From Agarophyton chilense (lineage: Eukaryota > Rhodophyta > Florideophyceae > Gracilariales > Gracilariaceae), in contig JARGXX010000075.1 of assembly GCA_030374765.1 (NCBI GenBank), positions 248,001-312,000 of the forward strand: DNA of 64,000 nucleotides, given 5' to 3'. A program made the translations under genes and the position numbers. The number at the start of each line of letters is the position of its first letter. The stretch's first letter is position 1. Below are positions 52,212 through 63,858 of the stretch, in pieces. The notes beneath the pieces were generated by a model that saw only the letters and a program-made list of their open reading frames with translations, was not told where the DNA came from and did not search any database.

Positions 52212-53573
52212 TCACCGCTTGTCGCTCTTTTTCGCCCCTTCAATCAGTGCGTGCAATGTGTACAGCTCCCGCGCCCTGGAAACGCCCCCCATCAAGCGCT
52301 CCAGTTCCACCCCACCTTCCAAAACATTGTCCAGACCCGCGCTCTTGTCCCCAACGATATCTCTCGCGGACGGCACAATCTCCAGTAGTCCCGCGCAGGG
52401 CACGATACGATGATCGGTTACTCTGCGTTGCTGATAGTTGTACGTTCGTATTCTATCACTGCGTTCCCCCATCGTGCTCCCCAGCTGCGCCCTACGCTCG
52501 CTCACCTTTTTCGCAGCCTCCTCTGCAGCCACCTTGGCAGCCAGACGAGCCGCCAGCGCCTCCATCGCGATTGCCTTGTTGCGGTGCTGTGAGCGGTCCT
52601 CCTGGCTGGTGGCCACCAAACCCGTTGGAATGTGTGTCGCACGCACCGCCGATTCCGTCTTGTTCACATGCTGCCCACCAGCCCCACTTGCTCGGTACAC
52701 GTCAATCTTCACTTCACTTTGGCGCAAAACAAACGGCTTTCCCAACTGCGAATCATCTCGTAACACCGCCACACTTGCTGTACTGGTGTGAACCCTGCCA
52801 CTAGTCTCCGTAGCCGGCACTCGTTGCACTCGATGCACCCCGGCCTCAACGCGCACCGTTTCGTACACCAGAGGCCCGGAAATGCGCAGAATGAGCTCGC
52901 GTAACCCGCCCAACGCAGTGCTTGATTGAGAAACAACTCGAGACTTCCATTTCTTTCGCATAGCCAATTTTTCGTACATGGTAAGTAGATCACTTACGAA
53001 AAGCGCCGCTTCATCTCCGCCTGCGCCGGCCCTTATTTCCATGATGACGCTGCTCGACGTGGGTTGAAAAGCGCTTTGGGCGTGCCCCCCAAGTTGCGAG
53101 TGTTGTTTGTGAGCGTGTTGTAACAGATGCGAGAGAATTTGCGAAGCGATGCGCCGCTTTTCCGTCTGTAACATCTCAATCTCGTCCAGAGCCAGCTGCC
53201 GCATCTCCGAGTCGGAGCCATCATCGCTCTCGTTGAAGATCTGAAACGCGTCTCCAAGTTGATGCTGCAGCTTTTCCAAGTGCTCTGTCCATGATACTAT
53301 GGGAGCAAGCGCGTTGAGCTCGGATTGCTGTGAGGCGCTCAGAGAAGCGCCGCCTCTCCGGCTGTGAATGGCGTCGTGTTCGGTTTTGGCATTTACGACA
53401 AGCGGCGCTACTTTTGAAAAAAGTGTGTCAACTTCGACGGCACTCAGAGAATTTATGGGCGAATCTGGGCTGCACGCAGTGGAACAGCATGTTGTGAACG
53501 GTTTGGCTGTGGAACGGTGGTACGATGGGAGAGCGCCCGCAAGTCGGAGTAATCTAGTTGGCGTTCGATGCAT
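52212..53573 (-). CDS. Organellar peptide chain release factor 1 (RF1 class)
   Basis: 453 aa. An Arg/Ser/Thr-rich leader (1-35) fits mitochondrial import. The catalytic GGQ is at 299-301 in ASGAGGQHVNKTESAVR. The codon-recognition PAT motif is at 253-255 (RVPATETSGRVHTS), as in RF1 that reads UAA and UAG; RF2 would have SPF. MEIRAGAGGDEA at 178-189 is the standard start of the core. RF1 hydrolyses peptidyl-tRNA at stop codons on bacterial-type ribosomes. Length and domain order are complete. The leader suggests mitochondria, though plastid targeting is not ruled out. Confidence 0.93.
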   Translation of the reverse strand: MHRTPTRLLRLAGALPSYHRSTAKPFTTCCSTACSPDSPINSLSAVEVDTLFSKVAPLVVNAKTEHDAIHSRRGGASLSASQQSELNALAPIVSWTEHLEKLQHQLGDAFQIFNESDDGSDSEMRQLALDEIEMLQTEKRRIASQILSHLLQHAHKQHSQLGGHAQSAFQPTSSSVIMEIRAGAGGDEAALFVSDLLTMYEKLAMRKKWKSRVVSQSSTALGGLRELILRISGPLVYETVRVEAGVHRVQRVPATETSGRVHTSTASVAVLRDDSQLGKPFVLRQSEVKIDVYRASGAGGQHVNKTESAVRATHIPTGLVATSQEDRSQHRNKAIAMEALAARLAAKVAAEEAAKKVSERRAQLGSTMGERSDRIRTYNYQQRRVTDHRIVPCAGLLEIVPSARDIVGDKSAGLDNVLEGGVELERLMGGVSRARELYTLHALIEGAKKSDKR

Positions 53574-53884
53574 GATGATGATGATGAAGTTTCGAATGCA
53601 AGCATGGATTGGGATGGCGACACAGGCTGTAAAGAGATGGCGACGGCGATGCCACTTGTGCCGCGCTTGTGCTCAAAAATAATAGAGGTGATTTTTATGT
53701 GGAAGCGAATGCGTGACAATGGTTCCTTCCAACTTGGAAGTTCCAAGGTACCAAAGGCACCGACGGTACCTGTGCACATATGTGCAAAACACTAAACGGT
53801 GCGTGTCGGAGTGGAAGAGAGGCGGGGCAATGAGAGGAGTGCGGTGGTGTGTAATAATTGGGTGAGACGGCGCTCAAGCACGCG
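53574..53884. other. Short intergenic region between two minus-strand genes
   Basis: 311 bp between the ZIP stop and the RF1 start, both read leftward; the RF1 promoter and ZIP 3' UTR should be here. No specific element is seen. Confidence 0.4.
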
Positions 53885-54733
53885 CTATGTCCACAGAGCA
53901 AGCAGGCTCATTGCCGCCGCAGCGAGCACAAAAACAGCCAAGCTACACAGCGAATGGTGTGGGTTGAGGTCTGTGTAGCCAGGCTTGGACGCGGAACGGA
54001 ATTCGTCCGCTAAAAGCTCCACCATGCCGACGTACAAAAAGACACCGGCGGAAAGAAGATTGAATACCGGGACAAGCACGACGGTGGCATGATCGGGCAG
54101 CACATGCAGCAAGGCAATGCCGCTGAGGGCGCCAAGTGGTGTGACGGCGGCGAAAAACAAGCACATGTAAACGGAGCGTTTCTGCAGCTCGGGGCGGCCA
54201 TCGGCCGAAATGGTTAGCGCAGAGCCCAAGGCTAGAGCGGCGAACAGCTTGTGAACGAGAATTGCAACTGAGAGAGCGGTGAATGAGGAAGAGTCCGAGC
54301 GACTGACGCCCAGGGAAACTCCTTCCAGAAAAGAGTGGAACGAAAGCGAGACGGCGAGAACGATGGCGACGGCGGGTGAATGGGCAGAGGACGGAGGACG
54401 GTGCGAATGAAACGGGAGCGTTGTCTGTACCGTCTGCATGTGACGGGCAAACAAATCGAGCATGAACACCACACAGATGGCAAGCAGGGCGAGAAAGCCG
54501 CCGAGAGGGTAGCGAGTGGCAACGTTTTCAGAAAGAGAGATGATGGCGGGCGGCAAGATATGAACGAGCGCAGCAGCGACGAGAAAGCCGGCGGCGAAGG
54601 CATTGCCAAGACGCAGGGCGATAACATGGGAGGAAGGGGAGGCATACAGGACGGGGACGAGGGAACCCGACAAGGCGAGCACGAACACGGCCAGCACGGT
54701 GAGACTGGCGGTGTGGCAGTCAACGACGCCCAT
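53885..54733 (-). CDS. ZIP family divalent metal transporter
   Basis: 282 aa from the ATG at 54733; the frame opens 30 codons earlier but that part is basic and less typical. About eight hydrophobic segments are visible. TM4 carries the metal-site signature SFHSFLEGVSLGV (His and Glu ligands) and TM5 carries VHKLFAALALGSAL. The cytosolic loop between TM3 and TM4 is His-containing (FHSHRPPSSAHSP). ZIP proteins bring Zn, Fe or Mn into the cytosol across the plasma or an organelle membrane; the metal is not predictable here. The last helix ends at the C-terminus, as in the family. Confidence 0.92.
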   Translation of the reverse strand: MGVVDCHTASLTVLAVFVLALSGSLVPVLYASPSSHVIALRLGNAFAAGFLVAAALVHILPPAIISLSENVATRYPLGGFLALLAICVVFMLDLFARHMQTVQTTLPFHSHRPPSSAHSPAVAIVLAVSLSFHSFLEGVSLGVSRSDSSSFTALSVAILVHKLFAALALGSALTISADGRPELQKRSVYMCLFFAAVTPLGALSGIALLHVLPDHATVVLVPVFNLLSAGVFLYVGMVELLADEFRSASKPGYTDLNPHHSLCSLAVFVLAAAAMSLLALWT

Positions 54734-54850
54734 GGCGAGAAGAAGATGAAGAGGCGGAGTGTGAACGGGTGGGCGGGCAAGCAAGTGGGCACTGCGACGG
54801 CACTGGTGGCGGCCACGCCGCAAACGCTGCTCTAAGTCGACGCCTTGGGA

Positions 54851-54900
54851 TGCACATCAGTGCACATCAGTGCACATCAGTGCACATCAGTGCACATCAG
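54851..54900 (+). repeat. 10-bp tandem repeat TGCACATCAG, five perfect copies
   Basis: Five identical units followed by a sixth diverged one (TGCATGTCGT). It lies between the divergent ZIP and THYN1 genes, about 145 bp before the THYN1 ATG, so it could be a repeated regulatory site or simple slippage. Confidence 0.9.
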
Positions 54901-55044
54901 TGCATGTCGTCCAATGGCTTTGCACGCAAACCATTTCGACGTTCCACACGTGCCCGTGCCCGCCGCACCGTCATCCACCTCCCTCCTCCCTCCTCCCTCC
55001 TCCCGCCGCCCAACTCCCAACTCCGCGTCCACAAACCCCGCGCC

Positions 55045-55754
55045 ATGCCGGTCACGCGCTCGGTCGCGGCGAAGCGCGGCAGCAGCGCGCAAGAGTTATC
55101 TCCGCCGCGCGCCAAGAAGCGATCGAAGCGCATACATGACAACGACGCCGTCGTCGATGCGCTCGCACCGCCGCCTACGCGCTACTTTCTGTTCAAGTCC
55201 GAGTCGGAGTCCCGACTTCAAAACGGGCATGACATGAAGTTTTCCATCCACGACCTTGACGCTGAGCCGCGCTCTACCGCGCACTGGGACGGCGTGCGCA
55301 ACGCGGAGGCGTGCAAATGCATGCGCGACATGCGTAAGGGAGATATGGCCTTTTTCTACCACTCAAACACCAAGAAAAGCAGACCGTCCATTGTTGGCGT
55401 CGTGCGTGTGGTCTCGCAGCCCTATCCAGGTATGAGCGCTCGTCACCGCCTCCTTCACCCGCTCCGGTACCTGTTTGCGCCGCTTTCTGACCCCGTTCTC
55501 TTCCGTGCCTTTCGCCAGACCACACTGCGTTTGACAAACACGATCCGCATTATGACCCGCGTAGCAAGCCGCATGCCCCGCGCTGGTACATGGTCGATGT
55601 TCAACTCGTGCGCAAGTTTGCTACCCCAATCACACTAGACCAAATCAAAGCGCACCCCAAGCTGGCCAACATGCAACTTGTCAAGCGTCCACGCATTTCG
55701 GTGCAACGCGTCACTCCGGAACACTGGCACATCGTCCAAGATATCACCACCTGA
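55045..55754 (+). CDS. THYN1/Thy28-like EVE-domain protein, two exons
   Basis: Exons 55045-55429 and 55519-55754 give 206 aa; the 89-bp intron starts GTATGA and ends CAG. Splicing restores the conserved block YPDHTAFDKHDPHYDPRS across the junction. Residues 1-40 are basic with KKRSKR, a likely nuclear signal. The EVE domain (about 48-205) has YFLFKSE, DMRKGDMAFFYHS, WYMVDVQLVRK and RISVQRVT, all standard for THYN1. EVE domains are PUA-like and bind modified nucleobases in DNA or RNA. Without splicing the frame terminates at 55638. Confidence 0.92.
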
Positions 55755-56344
55755 ATCTTGTCCATCTTTTCGAACACACATTCGTTATTTCCCAAATCCG
55801 TCCCTGTTTGTCCACAGCACTCCAGCGCCCAGAGGCACTCTTCCTTTCGCCCCTTGCACTTTTCTTTTGTACTTGCTGTCTATCAGCTTCTCTTGGTAGC
55901 GGTCGGTGCCACTGCTACTTTACCCGCTATAGATGCTTAAAGAGAGACCAATTGATTTACAACTTTTGCAGCTAGCATGTCGATGCGTTTCTTCTCGCGA
56001 AAAACGGCTGTTTCGGATACCCACTTCCACCAACATTTCTTCTGATACATACACACATAAAACGTGACAGAATCTTCCACAAATTCACCAAAACTTAAAT
56101 TGCTGTATTTGTTTCTAGATCTTTTCGAACCAGCCATTTCACCTGCAGCGCCGTACATACTCCACCAGAGCACAAAAAGCCGCGTCGCTGTGTATCATAA
56201 CCACGTCACAACGACGTTCCCCGCACCCAAACAAGAAAGTCCTGCCGAAAAAGGCAAAGCTTACATCGGCCCCAACGCTGCTCACCCGATAACCACTAAA
56301 TTTCTAGTCTATACCGGCACTTCTCAACTGCTTCACAACAGAAC
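55755..56344. other. Intergenic region upstream of TTC1
   Basis: 590 bp, T/C-rich at first then mixed. No gene is supported; a short minus-strand frame (56173-55937) is Trp/Lys-rich but shows no family likeness. Confidence 0.45.
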
Positions 56345-56980
56345 ATGTCTTCTTCGAAGAACGCCGAAGAGGAATACATGCGTATGCGCATGCGCTCTAC
56401 CAAGATATCTGATGAAGATCAACCCGAACCTCAGGCTCCAGAAACCAAGCTGCCTGTCGAACTGGATTCCACCATAACGGAGGACGCCGCTCGCACTCTA
56501 AAGGAGGAGGGAAACGCCCTATACAAGGCTGGAGACTTTGCACAAGCCGTCGAGAAATACACTCTTGCTTCAAAGAGTGCCCATGTACCCAACGGCGATC
56601 GCGCCATATATTTTGCAAATCGCGCAGCTGCACACCTCAAGTTGCAAAACTTTGAAGCGGTTGTTCAAGACACCTCTGCAGCACTGGATCTAAAGCCAGG
56701 GTACGTAAAGGCCCTAAGCCGAAGAAGAGAAGCTCGTGAAGCTTTGCAGGAATGGCGAGGAGCGCTGGAAGATGCTCAGCAATTGAAAGCACCTTCTTCG
56801 CAAATAAAACGGCTGCAATTCCTGGCGGATGAAAAGGATAAAAAGGCTCAGGCAGAGGCGTTGGACTCACTCAAAGGCCTCGGAAACTCGATATTGTCAA
56901 ACTTTGGCATGAGTCTTGACGATTTTGCGATGGAGACAGATCCTAATACGGGCTCATATAACATTCGCATGAAGAAGTAA
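56345..56980 (+). CDS. TTC1: TTC1-like tetratricopeptide co-chaperone
   Basis: 211 aa. An acidic N-terminus is followed by three TPR motifs (about 52-155): AARTLKEEGNALYKAGDFAQAVEKY, then AIYFANRAAAHLKLQNFEAVVQD, then VKALSRRREAREALQEW. The C-terminus LDSLKGLGNSILSNFGMSLDDF...TGSYNI matches the TTC1 end closely. The family binds Hsp70/Hsp90 tails and small GTPases in the cytosol. Basic carboxylate-clamp residues (K/N/R) are present in the TPRs. Complete and intronless. Confidence 0.92.
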   Translation: MSSSKNAEEEYMRMRMRSTKISDEDQPEPQAPETKLPVELDSTITEDAARTLKEEGNALYKAGDFAQAVEKYTLASKSAHVPNGDRAIYFANRAAAHLKLQNFEAVVQDTSAALDLKPGYVKALSRRREAREALQEWRGALEDAQQLKAPSSQIKRLQFLADEKDKKAQAEALDSLKGLGNSILSNFGMSLDDFAMETDPNTGSYNIRMKK

Positions 56981-57227
56981 AACTCTTGAGAGCTTGCTTC
57001 TTCACACCAATGCCGTATGAGATCACAGTTCTCTTCCATGTCGAAGAGGCTGCTGTTATACGTGCCGCGTTATTAGTCGCCATGCAGAAGTTACGCAGCG
57101 ATTTTGTGAGATCCAAAATCCATGCGTCCCTTTTTGAAGCGCGTTCTTGTACGACGAGATGAAAGGATTTTTCTTGTGGATATTGAAAACAAATGAATAC
57201 ATGTTGTTGTCTCCCATTCAACTTCTC

Positions 57228-58289
57228 TCACTCTTCTCCAAGCTCTTGCCGCTGCTCTTCCAGTTTCGTAAGCTCTGCTTGCAGCTCTGGTCGTTTGGAA
57301 AGAAAGCGTTTCTTTAGCACGGGGTTTGGCGCCATCTCGGCCTGTGCCTCCAAGTCTGTAATCTTTGCTTTCTGTTCCTTGATGTTTTGATCTAGTTTGA
57401 GGCGTTCTATTCTTCTCTTCGCAATATCTTCCTTGTCCTCCATGAGTTGATCCACCATGTCGGCCATGTCGGCGTTGATTGCGTCATCATCGTCTTCGTC
57501 TTCGTCGTCTTCGTCATCTTCATCTTCTTCGCCATCAGGGCCTGGCGTATCGATGGGAGTGAACGGTGTCGGTGTGAACGGTTGCGGAGTAAACGGTTGA
57601 GGCGTGTACGGCCCGGGTGTATCTGCCGCAGGAAATGGGAGCATATCGGACGGGGTAGGTGCAGCCGCGACGTCCACCGGCAACGGAGGCTTTCCGGTAC
57701 TTGTTGTACCGTTTGCGTCGCCGTCAGTACCAGATTTGGAGGAGTCGGCAGCATTCTTTCCGGGTTGCGCGTTAATTGTTTCCTCCTCGATGACGACTTC
57801 CTCTTCCTCAGTGGGATTGTCTTGCGTTTTCTTCTGTGTAAAGCTGGTCTTGTGATCAATGACGTACTTGATACGACGCTCAATTAATTCAACCTCATCG
57901 CGCGTGAAGAAGCGTTTCGGGGGTTTTAGTCGCTTTGCAGCACCTTTTGTTGCCGGCGTGATACCATCTAGGAGGTGCGTTTGCTTGGGCGCAGACTCGT
58001 CCGGCATGCGAACCACCAGAACTTGATGAAGATCACCGCTTTTGTAAAATGTGCGTTTATCAGCGGTCTTGTGCGTCTCGACTATGCATGGCAAGTCCAT
58101 TAGAGACGCTGGGTACTGTTTGCCATCAATGGTGAAAATCGCGTTGCGCTCATCTTTGAATTGGATTTGAAACGTGCTCTGTGTGCGGTCTTCGCCGGCG
58201 CCTTCGCGTTTCTTGTTGCTGGAAAGCGCAAAACGCATAGGTTCAACCAGCGATTGCGGAAGGCGTAAGATGTATTGTTGTTCATTCAT
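57228..58289 (-). CDS. TAF7: TFIID subunit TAF7
   Basis: 353 aa from the ATG at 58289, chosen because the conserved domain begins there (EQQYILRLPQSLVEPMRFAL). The N-terminal TAFII55 domain (about 1-175) includes LMDLPCIVETHKTADKRTFYKSGDLHQVLVV and, after a variable part, HLLDGITPATKGAAKRLKPPKRF, all typical. A Pro/Thr-rich repeat segment (QPFTPQPFTPTPFTP) and an Asp/Glu run follow at about 225-270, then a basic coiled coil at about 285-350. TAF7 binds TAF1 and restrains its acetyltransferase in TFIID. The frame is open upstream to 58622, but that part is unrelated Arg-rich sequence. Convergent with TTC1, 247 bp apart. Confidence 0.93.
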   Translation of the reverse strand: MNEQQYILRLPQSLVEPMRFALSSNKKREGAGEDRTQSTFQIQFKDERNAIFTIDGKQYPASLMDLPCIVETHKTADKRTFYKSGDLHQVLVVRMPDESAPKQTHLLDGITPATKGAAKRLKPPKRFFTRDEVELIERRIKYVIDHKTSFTQKKTQDNPTEEEEVVIEEETINAQPGKNAADSSKSGTDGDANGTTSTGKPPLPVDVAAAPTPSDMLPFPAADTPGPYTPQPFTPQPFTPTPFTPIDTPGPDGEEDEDDEDDEDEDDDDAINADMADMVDQLMEDKEDIAKRRIERLKLDQNIKEQKAKITDLEAQAEMAPNPVLKKRFLSKRPELQAELTKLEEQRQELGEE

Positions 58290-59960
58290 AGCAATACGCG
58301 AGGGGAACACCACGGCCCGATGGGTTTCGAGCAACGCAGTGTCACACCGCGCTTGTTTGGGCTGTCTGCCACGGCCCTGTACCTTTGGTAGGGCTCCCTT
58401 TGAAGACAGGAAGACGCGAAGACGAGCGACGGTGACGCTAGCGCGCAGAGCAAAGCGACGCCCTCTGAGGCGCTCGGGGGTTATCATAGGACGCGTGGCA
58501 CCGCATAGCGGAGGTGGCAAACAAACAGAGAACGAGCGCTCGGTTTTAGGCCTGGTGCAGCGCGGCACCTTTCGTACCCCTTCGTATGTAGACCAATACA
58601 ACAAATAAAGGATTCGCCACACAATTGCGCATACGACCGGGCAACTGTTCGAAATTGATTATTTTTTGAAAGGCAGTCCTGTTTCATACAAAGCTCCAGA
58701 ACGTATTTTATAATGATATAGTAATAAGCCTACTTATCACTTAAATAAATATGTTCTATTCTTTCACATTGAAGAAAATTTAGAAATCAAATAATGCCTC
58801 GAGTAGCTGATACAAAGTCTTTAATGCTTCGAGGTCAAAATACGAAACAATCCGACCAATGTAACTAAATTTCATCAAAAAGAATTACAGGTTTGACTTC
58901 ATATGAGGCCAATCACTCAGCGACAGCCTGGCAGCGGTGCTTCAGTGGCGCATTTGCAGTTAACAAAAACATTTCAAAATATAAGAATTGTTGGACCGCG
59001 GTCGTTTCTTACGAATTTCGTTGTCTGCATTGACCCCTTCCATCTACCCTTCCCCATCACGGCATCGTGGAACACAGGGCAAAGTAGAACATAGAGGCTG
59101 GATTGAAAAGAAATGGATCTTGGAGAAAAGCTCTTTCTTTAAATCATCTCGAAAACGAGCTCATTGCTTCTTTGGATCTCCTTAAACTCCATAAAATCCA
59201 AACCTCTTACACTTCCACCCTCACATATCACATTGCCGGTACACAATGTCGTAACAATAGTACTAACTTTAGCATCATTTCAAAACATTACAACGCCAAA
59301 CTGGATACATCTGTGTCAGTTCTCAATCTGACGAAGCTATGTGACAAACACCTATCTTCTACATTGCTTTTTCCAAAGTCGACTAGCTTTCAAGCATTAT
59401 ATATCACAATAGTTACATATTCAATGCGCAAGCAATCATCAATTCTAAAAAGACGTCGCGACAATGAGTCTCCAGTTCACATGCCACGAAAATAGGCTGT
59501 TGCTTTACTACAGCTGAATCCCCAAAATACCCAACTTCATGGCGTCCAATCGATTACCTCAGAGAACTGTTCCTCGAATTAAAAAAACAACGCAAAAAAA
59601 CCAAATAATAACGAAGAATATCATAAAATTATCTACAACACACGCTCCTGACGTCATATAATTCTAATTGAGCATGAAAAAGTACTGACAGAAGATCGGT
59701 TTAAATTCTGTCTTTTCAATGTCATGTGAGCGCATGCATATTTGGTAGAATTTGGTCTACAAATTAAACTCATAGAAGTATCTGGCTTGTTTCAGTCGAT
59801 CAAACATTTCATTACATCTCGGTCTTCGGGTGTTGTTTCGCTTTCATATTCAGTTTGGCGCACGATAATCTACAACAACCCATCGTTTTTTCATCTTTCT
59901 TGACGAAAAACATTGAAGACCCATACAGTGATCTGCTGCATCTAGGCTTTCCAATTTTCA
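58290..59960. other. A/T-rich region between TAF7 and the copia element
   Basis: The first 350 bp should hold the TAF7 promoter. Downstream the DNA is A/T-rich. One plus-strand frame (59103-59495, 130 codons) is Ser/Thr/Asn/Leu-rich without a recognised family; it could be chance. A CATATGAGGCC half-palindrome is at 58901. Confidence 0.4.
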
Positions 59961-60408
59961 ATAACTTCTCTTACAGTATAGTGAGGTACACCACCGAGGA
60001 AATGATGCCCACATCTTAGACCTGGACGGTTTCCTGCATGCGTCGTGTACTACAGTGGTTTAGATAGCATTAGTTAAGCTTTTTTGCTAATATAATATTA
60101 CATAGATAGGAATAAGTAGATAGAGAGGCGCACCTCAAGTGCAGCTCTCGTGACCATGTGGCAAGGTGCCTCGCTGTAGATCGGATGGCTGGTGAGAGAT
60201 ATATATGTGCACCATGTGAGTGAAGGCACTTACTCTTTATTTACTTCGTCGTCGTTGTCATCGTTGCTTAAAGTACTGTACGCTTACAGTTATTCTTTAC
60301 GATGCAAAAATGTGATGAATTAAGTGATTAGATTTTTTGAGAGTCCCCGGTTGATTCTTTGCGTTTTTGCTGCGGGCGGGGGGTGATGTTGAGTTTTCGT
60401 CGGAGATG

Positions 60409-61900
60409 CTAAAACCGGGTTTTGTGCAGGGGTTCGGTGATGATGTCGGCTTTCATTCGGTCTGTTGGGAATCGATGAATAATGATGGCTTTGTTCGTGA
60501 AGTGGTGTAACAGGTAATTATGTCTAATGTCGATATACTTTCGCCGTTTGGTTGGGGATGGGTTCTTGTCCATCAAAATTGCGGAGCGCTTGTTGATGCG
60601 GTGCGTTGTTGGCTGTGTTGCCGGATGCTGAGCTTCATTCAATAGTTTTGTGAGCCATATGGTGTGTCGTGCTGCGTCGGTGGTGGAAATATATTCCGCT
60701 TCTGTGGTGGAAAGTGCTTTTTTGTTTTGTTTGTTGGACGCCCAATAAATCGGTGTGGAGGTAATGGAGTGTATGGTGCCGGAAATCGAATTTCGGTTCG
60801 TTTAGTTCGCTACATTCGCGTCGTTATGTGTTTCAAGGGGGCGGCGTTGGTATGATATATGCGTTGTCTTTTTGAAGAAGTGACTGTGTGTTTGAGTGCC
60901 TTGTAGATAGCGGAGGAGACATTTGAGGGACTTCTGATGGTGGAGCTGTGGTTTGGACATGTGTTGCGCCAAACAGTTACTGGCATATGCGATATCTGGT
61001 CTTGTGCTATCGGTGACATATCATATGTCTCTGAGTATCTTGCGATAGCACGTGGTCTCTGTTGATGATAGTAGATTGGTGGGTTCGTGTTCGTCAAGAA
61101 CTTTCAAACTGGTGTATGAATTGGGGGTGGGGTTGCTGTCTTGCATTCCAGTTTCCTGTAGTATGGCGTCAATTGCGTAGGGCTGGGAGAGGTTTATGCC
61201 GTCGTTCGTGCGGGTAATCGTCCAATTGAGGAAGGGGGCTGAAGACCGAACCGTTTGTTGTTGTACCTGCATTGCAATTGATTGTACAGCTGTTCGACAA
61301 GAGCCTCTGTGGAGGCTAAGACCAGAAATTCGTCTATAGTTGTGCTTACGATGATGAAACCTTTGTTCGTTTTACGTGTGTATAAGAATGGGTCGTGTTC
61401 GGAGCTGATGTATCCTATTGATTCGAGGAATTGTTTGAGGCCGTGGTTGTAATAATAGGCTGCGGGGGGTGATCCACAGAGGTTGCCTACGAGTCGGCCG
61501 TCCGTTGTTTTGTGACGATAGGTGCCGTTGAATCAATGCATATTTTTCACGTATACTGGTTGATCATGGTTCTATTGTTCGTGCAGGTACGCGGATTTAA
61601 TGTCGGAATGTTCTAATAGGATGTTCATAAGGGCGTGTAGTGCAAGAAGCATTCGCTGCGTGGTTCGATCGGCTGTGTAGGTTGTTGTGTGCTTTGGATC
61701 GACGTGGATTCCTGGTTTCATTGAGTCGCCGCGAAGATTGCACCGAGCATTTCGTTGCACGATCAGTCCTTCTGCTGATCGTTTGTACCGGTAGAGGATC
61801 ATTAGAGGTAAGATTGCCGCGGGTGGTGGTGTGAAGTCTTGTGAAAGCCATTGGATGCTGTTGTGAGCGTCTATGTTGTCGAGTTCTTTGTCATGAGCTG
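60409..61900 (-). pseudogene. Copia RT and RNase H, frameshifted
   Basis: RT pieces include WRAAHDKELD (near 61890), LLALHALMNILLEHSDIKSAYLHEQ (about 61650-61572), LNWTITRTNDGINLSQPYAIDAIL (about 61240-61165) and PDIAYASNCLAQHM (about 60995). RNase H pieces include TEAEYISTTDAARHTIWL (about 60700-60645) and KYIDIRHNYLLHHF. They are spread over all three minus-strand frames, so the gene is dead. Confidence 0.8.
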
Positions 61901-62189
61901 CTCTCCATTGATCTATATCAGGGTTCTTACGGGCTTGTTGGATGGTGGCTGGTGGTGGCGTGTTAATGCGTATTTCGTTGAAGTTCTGTTGCTTGTATGT
62001 GGTTTTTGTCTTTAATTCCTTGGTGGTTGTGTTGGCTGGATCTTTGATAGCGTGATAGGGATGGAAATCTTCTGCTCATATTTGGTGATAGGTGTAGCTG
62101 CGTAGGTTCAGTATTAAGATGTGTTACAGAGACGTTGCATACATATAGCGTGCCGGATCTGCTCGTGAATCGAGTTTGGTCTTTGGGGC

Positions 62190-63858
62190 CTACAAGGGAA
62201 CTATACCCAGTTGAGTGAATGTGAATATGCGTTTGAGTTTCGGTGTGGTCTGGTGCCACATCTGATATGGTGAGGTGTCTGTGGTTGCATGGTGCATTAG
62301 ATTGTACTTGAATATGGTATCTCGTGCTTCATCCTCCCAATGAGCGTCATTTAATCCTACTATGGTTAGTAGCGCTCTGCCGGAGTCCACTATGGTTCGA
62401 TTTATGCGTTCTGCTATACCGTTTTCTTGCGGTTGATGGGTTGTCCTGAGGTGGTATCTGACATTGTGTTTGTGGTAGATGGCGTACATTTTGCTGGATA
62501 CGTACTCTTTGACGTTGTCGCTGCGAAAGTATCGTAGCTGGTGATCCATGTGTGTTCGGATGTGTTCGAGTATGGCGTCGAAGTGTGTTGGTATGTTCTT
62601 GCGATCCTTAATAAAGTGTGCTATCGCAAATTTGCTGGTAGCGCAAATGATGAGCAGCATGTGGTTATGGCCATGAGTTGATGTGGGTTTAATGGGTCCA
62701 CAGGTGTCTGAGCTCATGTAAGCTCCGGTGGGATAGCTGTGTTTCTTGCGTCGGTGAGGGGCTGGTTGGCGTTTGGCATGCGCACACGCGCTGCATGTGA
62801 GGCTTATGTCTGTAGGGAAGTTGGGGGGCATGTTTGGGAGTAGCTGGCGTTTGGCTGTGAGAGCTAGATTTTTGGGGGGAGCGTGGTTGAGGCGACTGTG
62901 CCATTCGAGGATTGAGAGTTCTATTTGGACTGGCGTCTTTGGGGAGCGGGGTTGTGGAGTGTGGGTAGTGTCTTTGAGTCGGTTTGCGATTGTGTGGCGT
63001 TGGATAATGGGGGAGGTAGGTTTGGCGGTGAGGTGCGGAGTGTGGTCGTCGAGATGGTGCGTTGTGAGGCGACTGGAATGGGGTTTTGTTTGCATCTGAT
63101 CACTGGAAATGCTCTGACCGTATGGGCCTGAGTAGTTTTTATGTATTTGGCGAGGATGTTGTACTGATTGTTACGCCAGGGTGCCATGGTCAAGAGTGCG
63201 GAGGAGGTTTTGTCTTGTGTCCAGGATATAATCTCCGTTGGCTGAAAGGATACTAGGCCATATCTGGTGGCAAGATCATGGAAAGAAAAAAGATAGTGTC
63301 GAATGTGTGGATTCACGACTGCGTAAGTACGAAGTGTCCTATTCTTGTTGGTGTTCAGGTGTAGGGTGCCACTGTGAGTGCATCGGATCTGTTGGTGTGT
63401 TGCAGATTGTGCTAGGAGTGGATTGGGGAGGAGAGCCATGGCGGCAGTTCGTTGCGAGATGTGTGTGGGGTGTGCGCCACTGTCTAAGACGTACGTACCG
63501 TTGACTGCCGTGTCATGTTCGGGTATCACGTGTTCAAAGTGTGCCGATGGTTGATATAGAGGGGTGATTGTAGTGTAGTTTGTAGGCGGTGGTGGATGTG
63601 TTGTGGGTAAATGTTGTGAGGCATGGTGAAGACCTGCGTGCGTGTAGATGGCTTGAGCGTTGATCACTTGAAAAATGGGGTGGGCCTGATCGCGGCATTC
63701 GACATCTGTGTGGTTCCAGCGTATGCCGAGTGATCGGTGGTAGGAGCAAAGTTGCTTGATTGGTATACGAAAGCCGAGAACCACTCAGGTCGATGCGGCA
63801 GAACGAGAGACAGAATGTCCCTTGACAGACGGTCTTTCGACAGATCCCGAAATACCAA
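62190..63858 (-). pseudogene. Copia gag end, protease and integrase, frameshifted
   Basis: Gag-like sequence and a zinc-knuckle-like CSYHRSLGIRWNHTDVEC (about 63755-63700) are followed by a protease VLDSGAHPTHI (about 63505-63470). After a frame change, GAG-pre-integrase HSRLNHAPPKNLALTAKRQL (about 62900) and the integrase core follow, with DTCGPI, RSDNVKEY and ENGIAERINRTI, ending at 62190. The D, D and E residues of the core are still visible. Confidence 0.82.

Noticed and set aside
56064-56477. 137-codon plus frame before TTC1
   Set aside because: Overlaps the TTC1 start in another frame and has no family likeness; likely 5' UTR.
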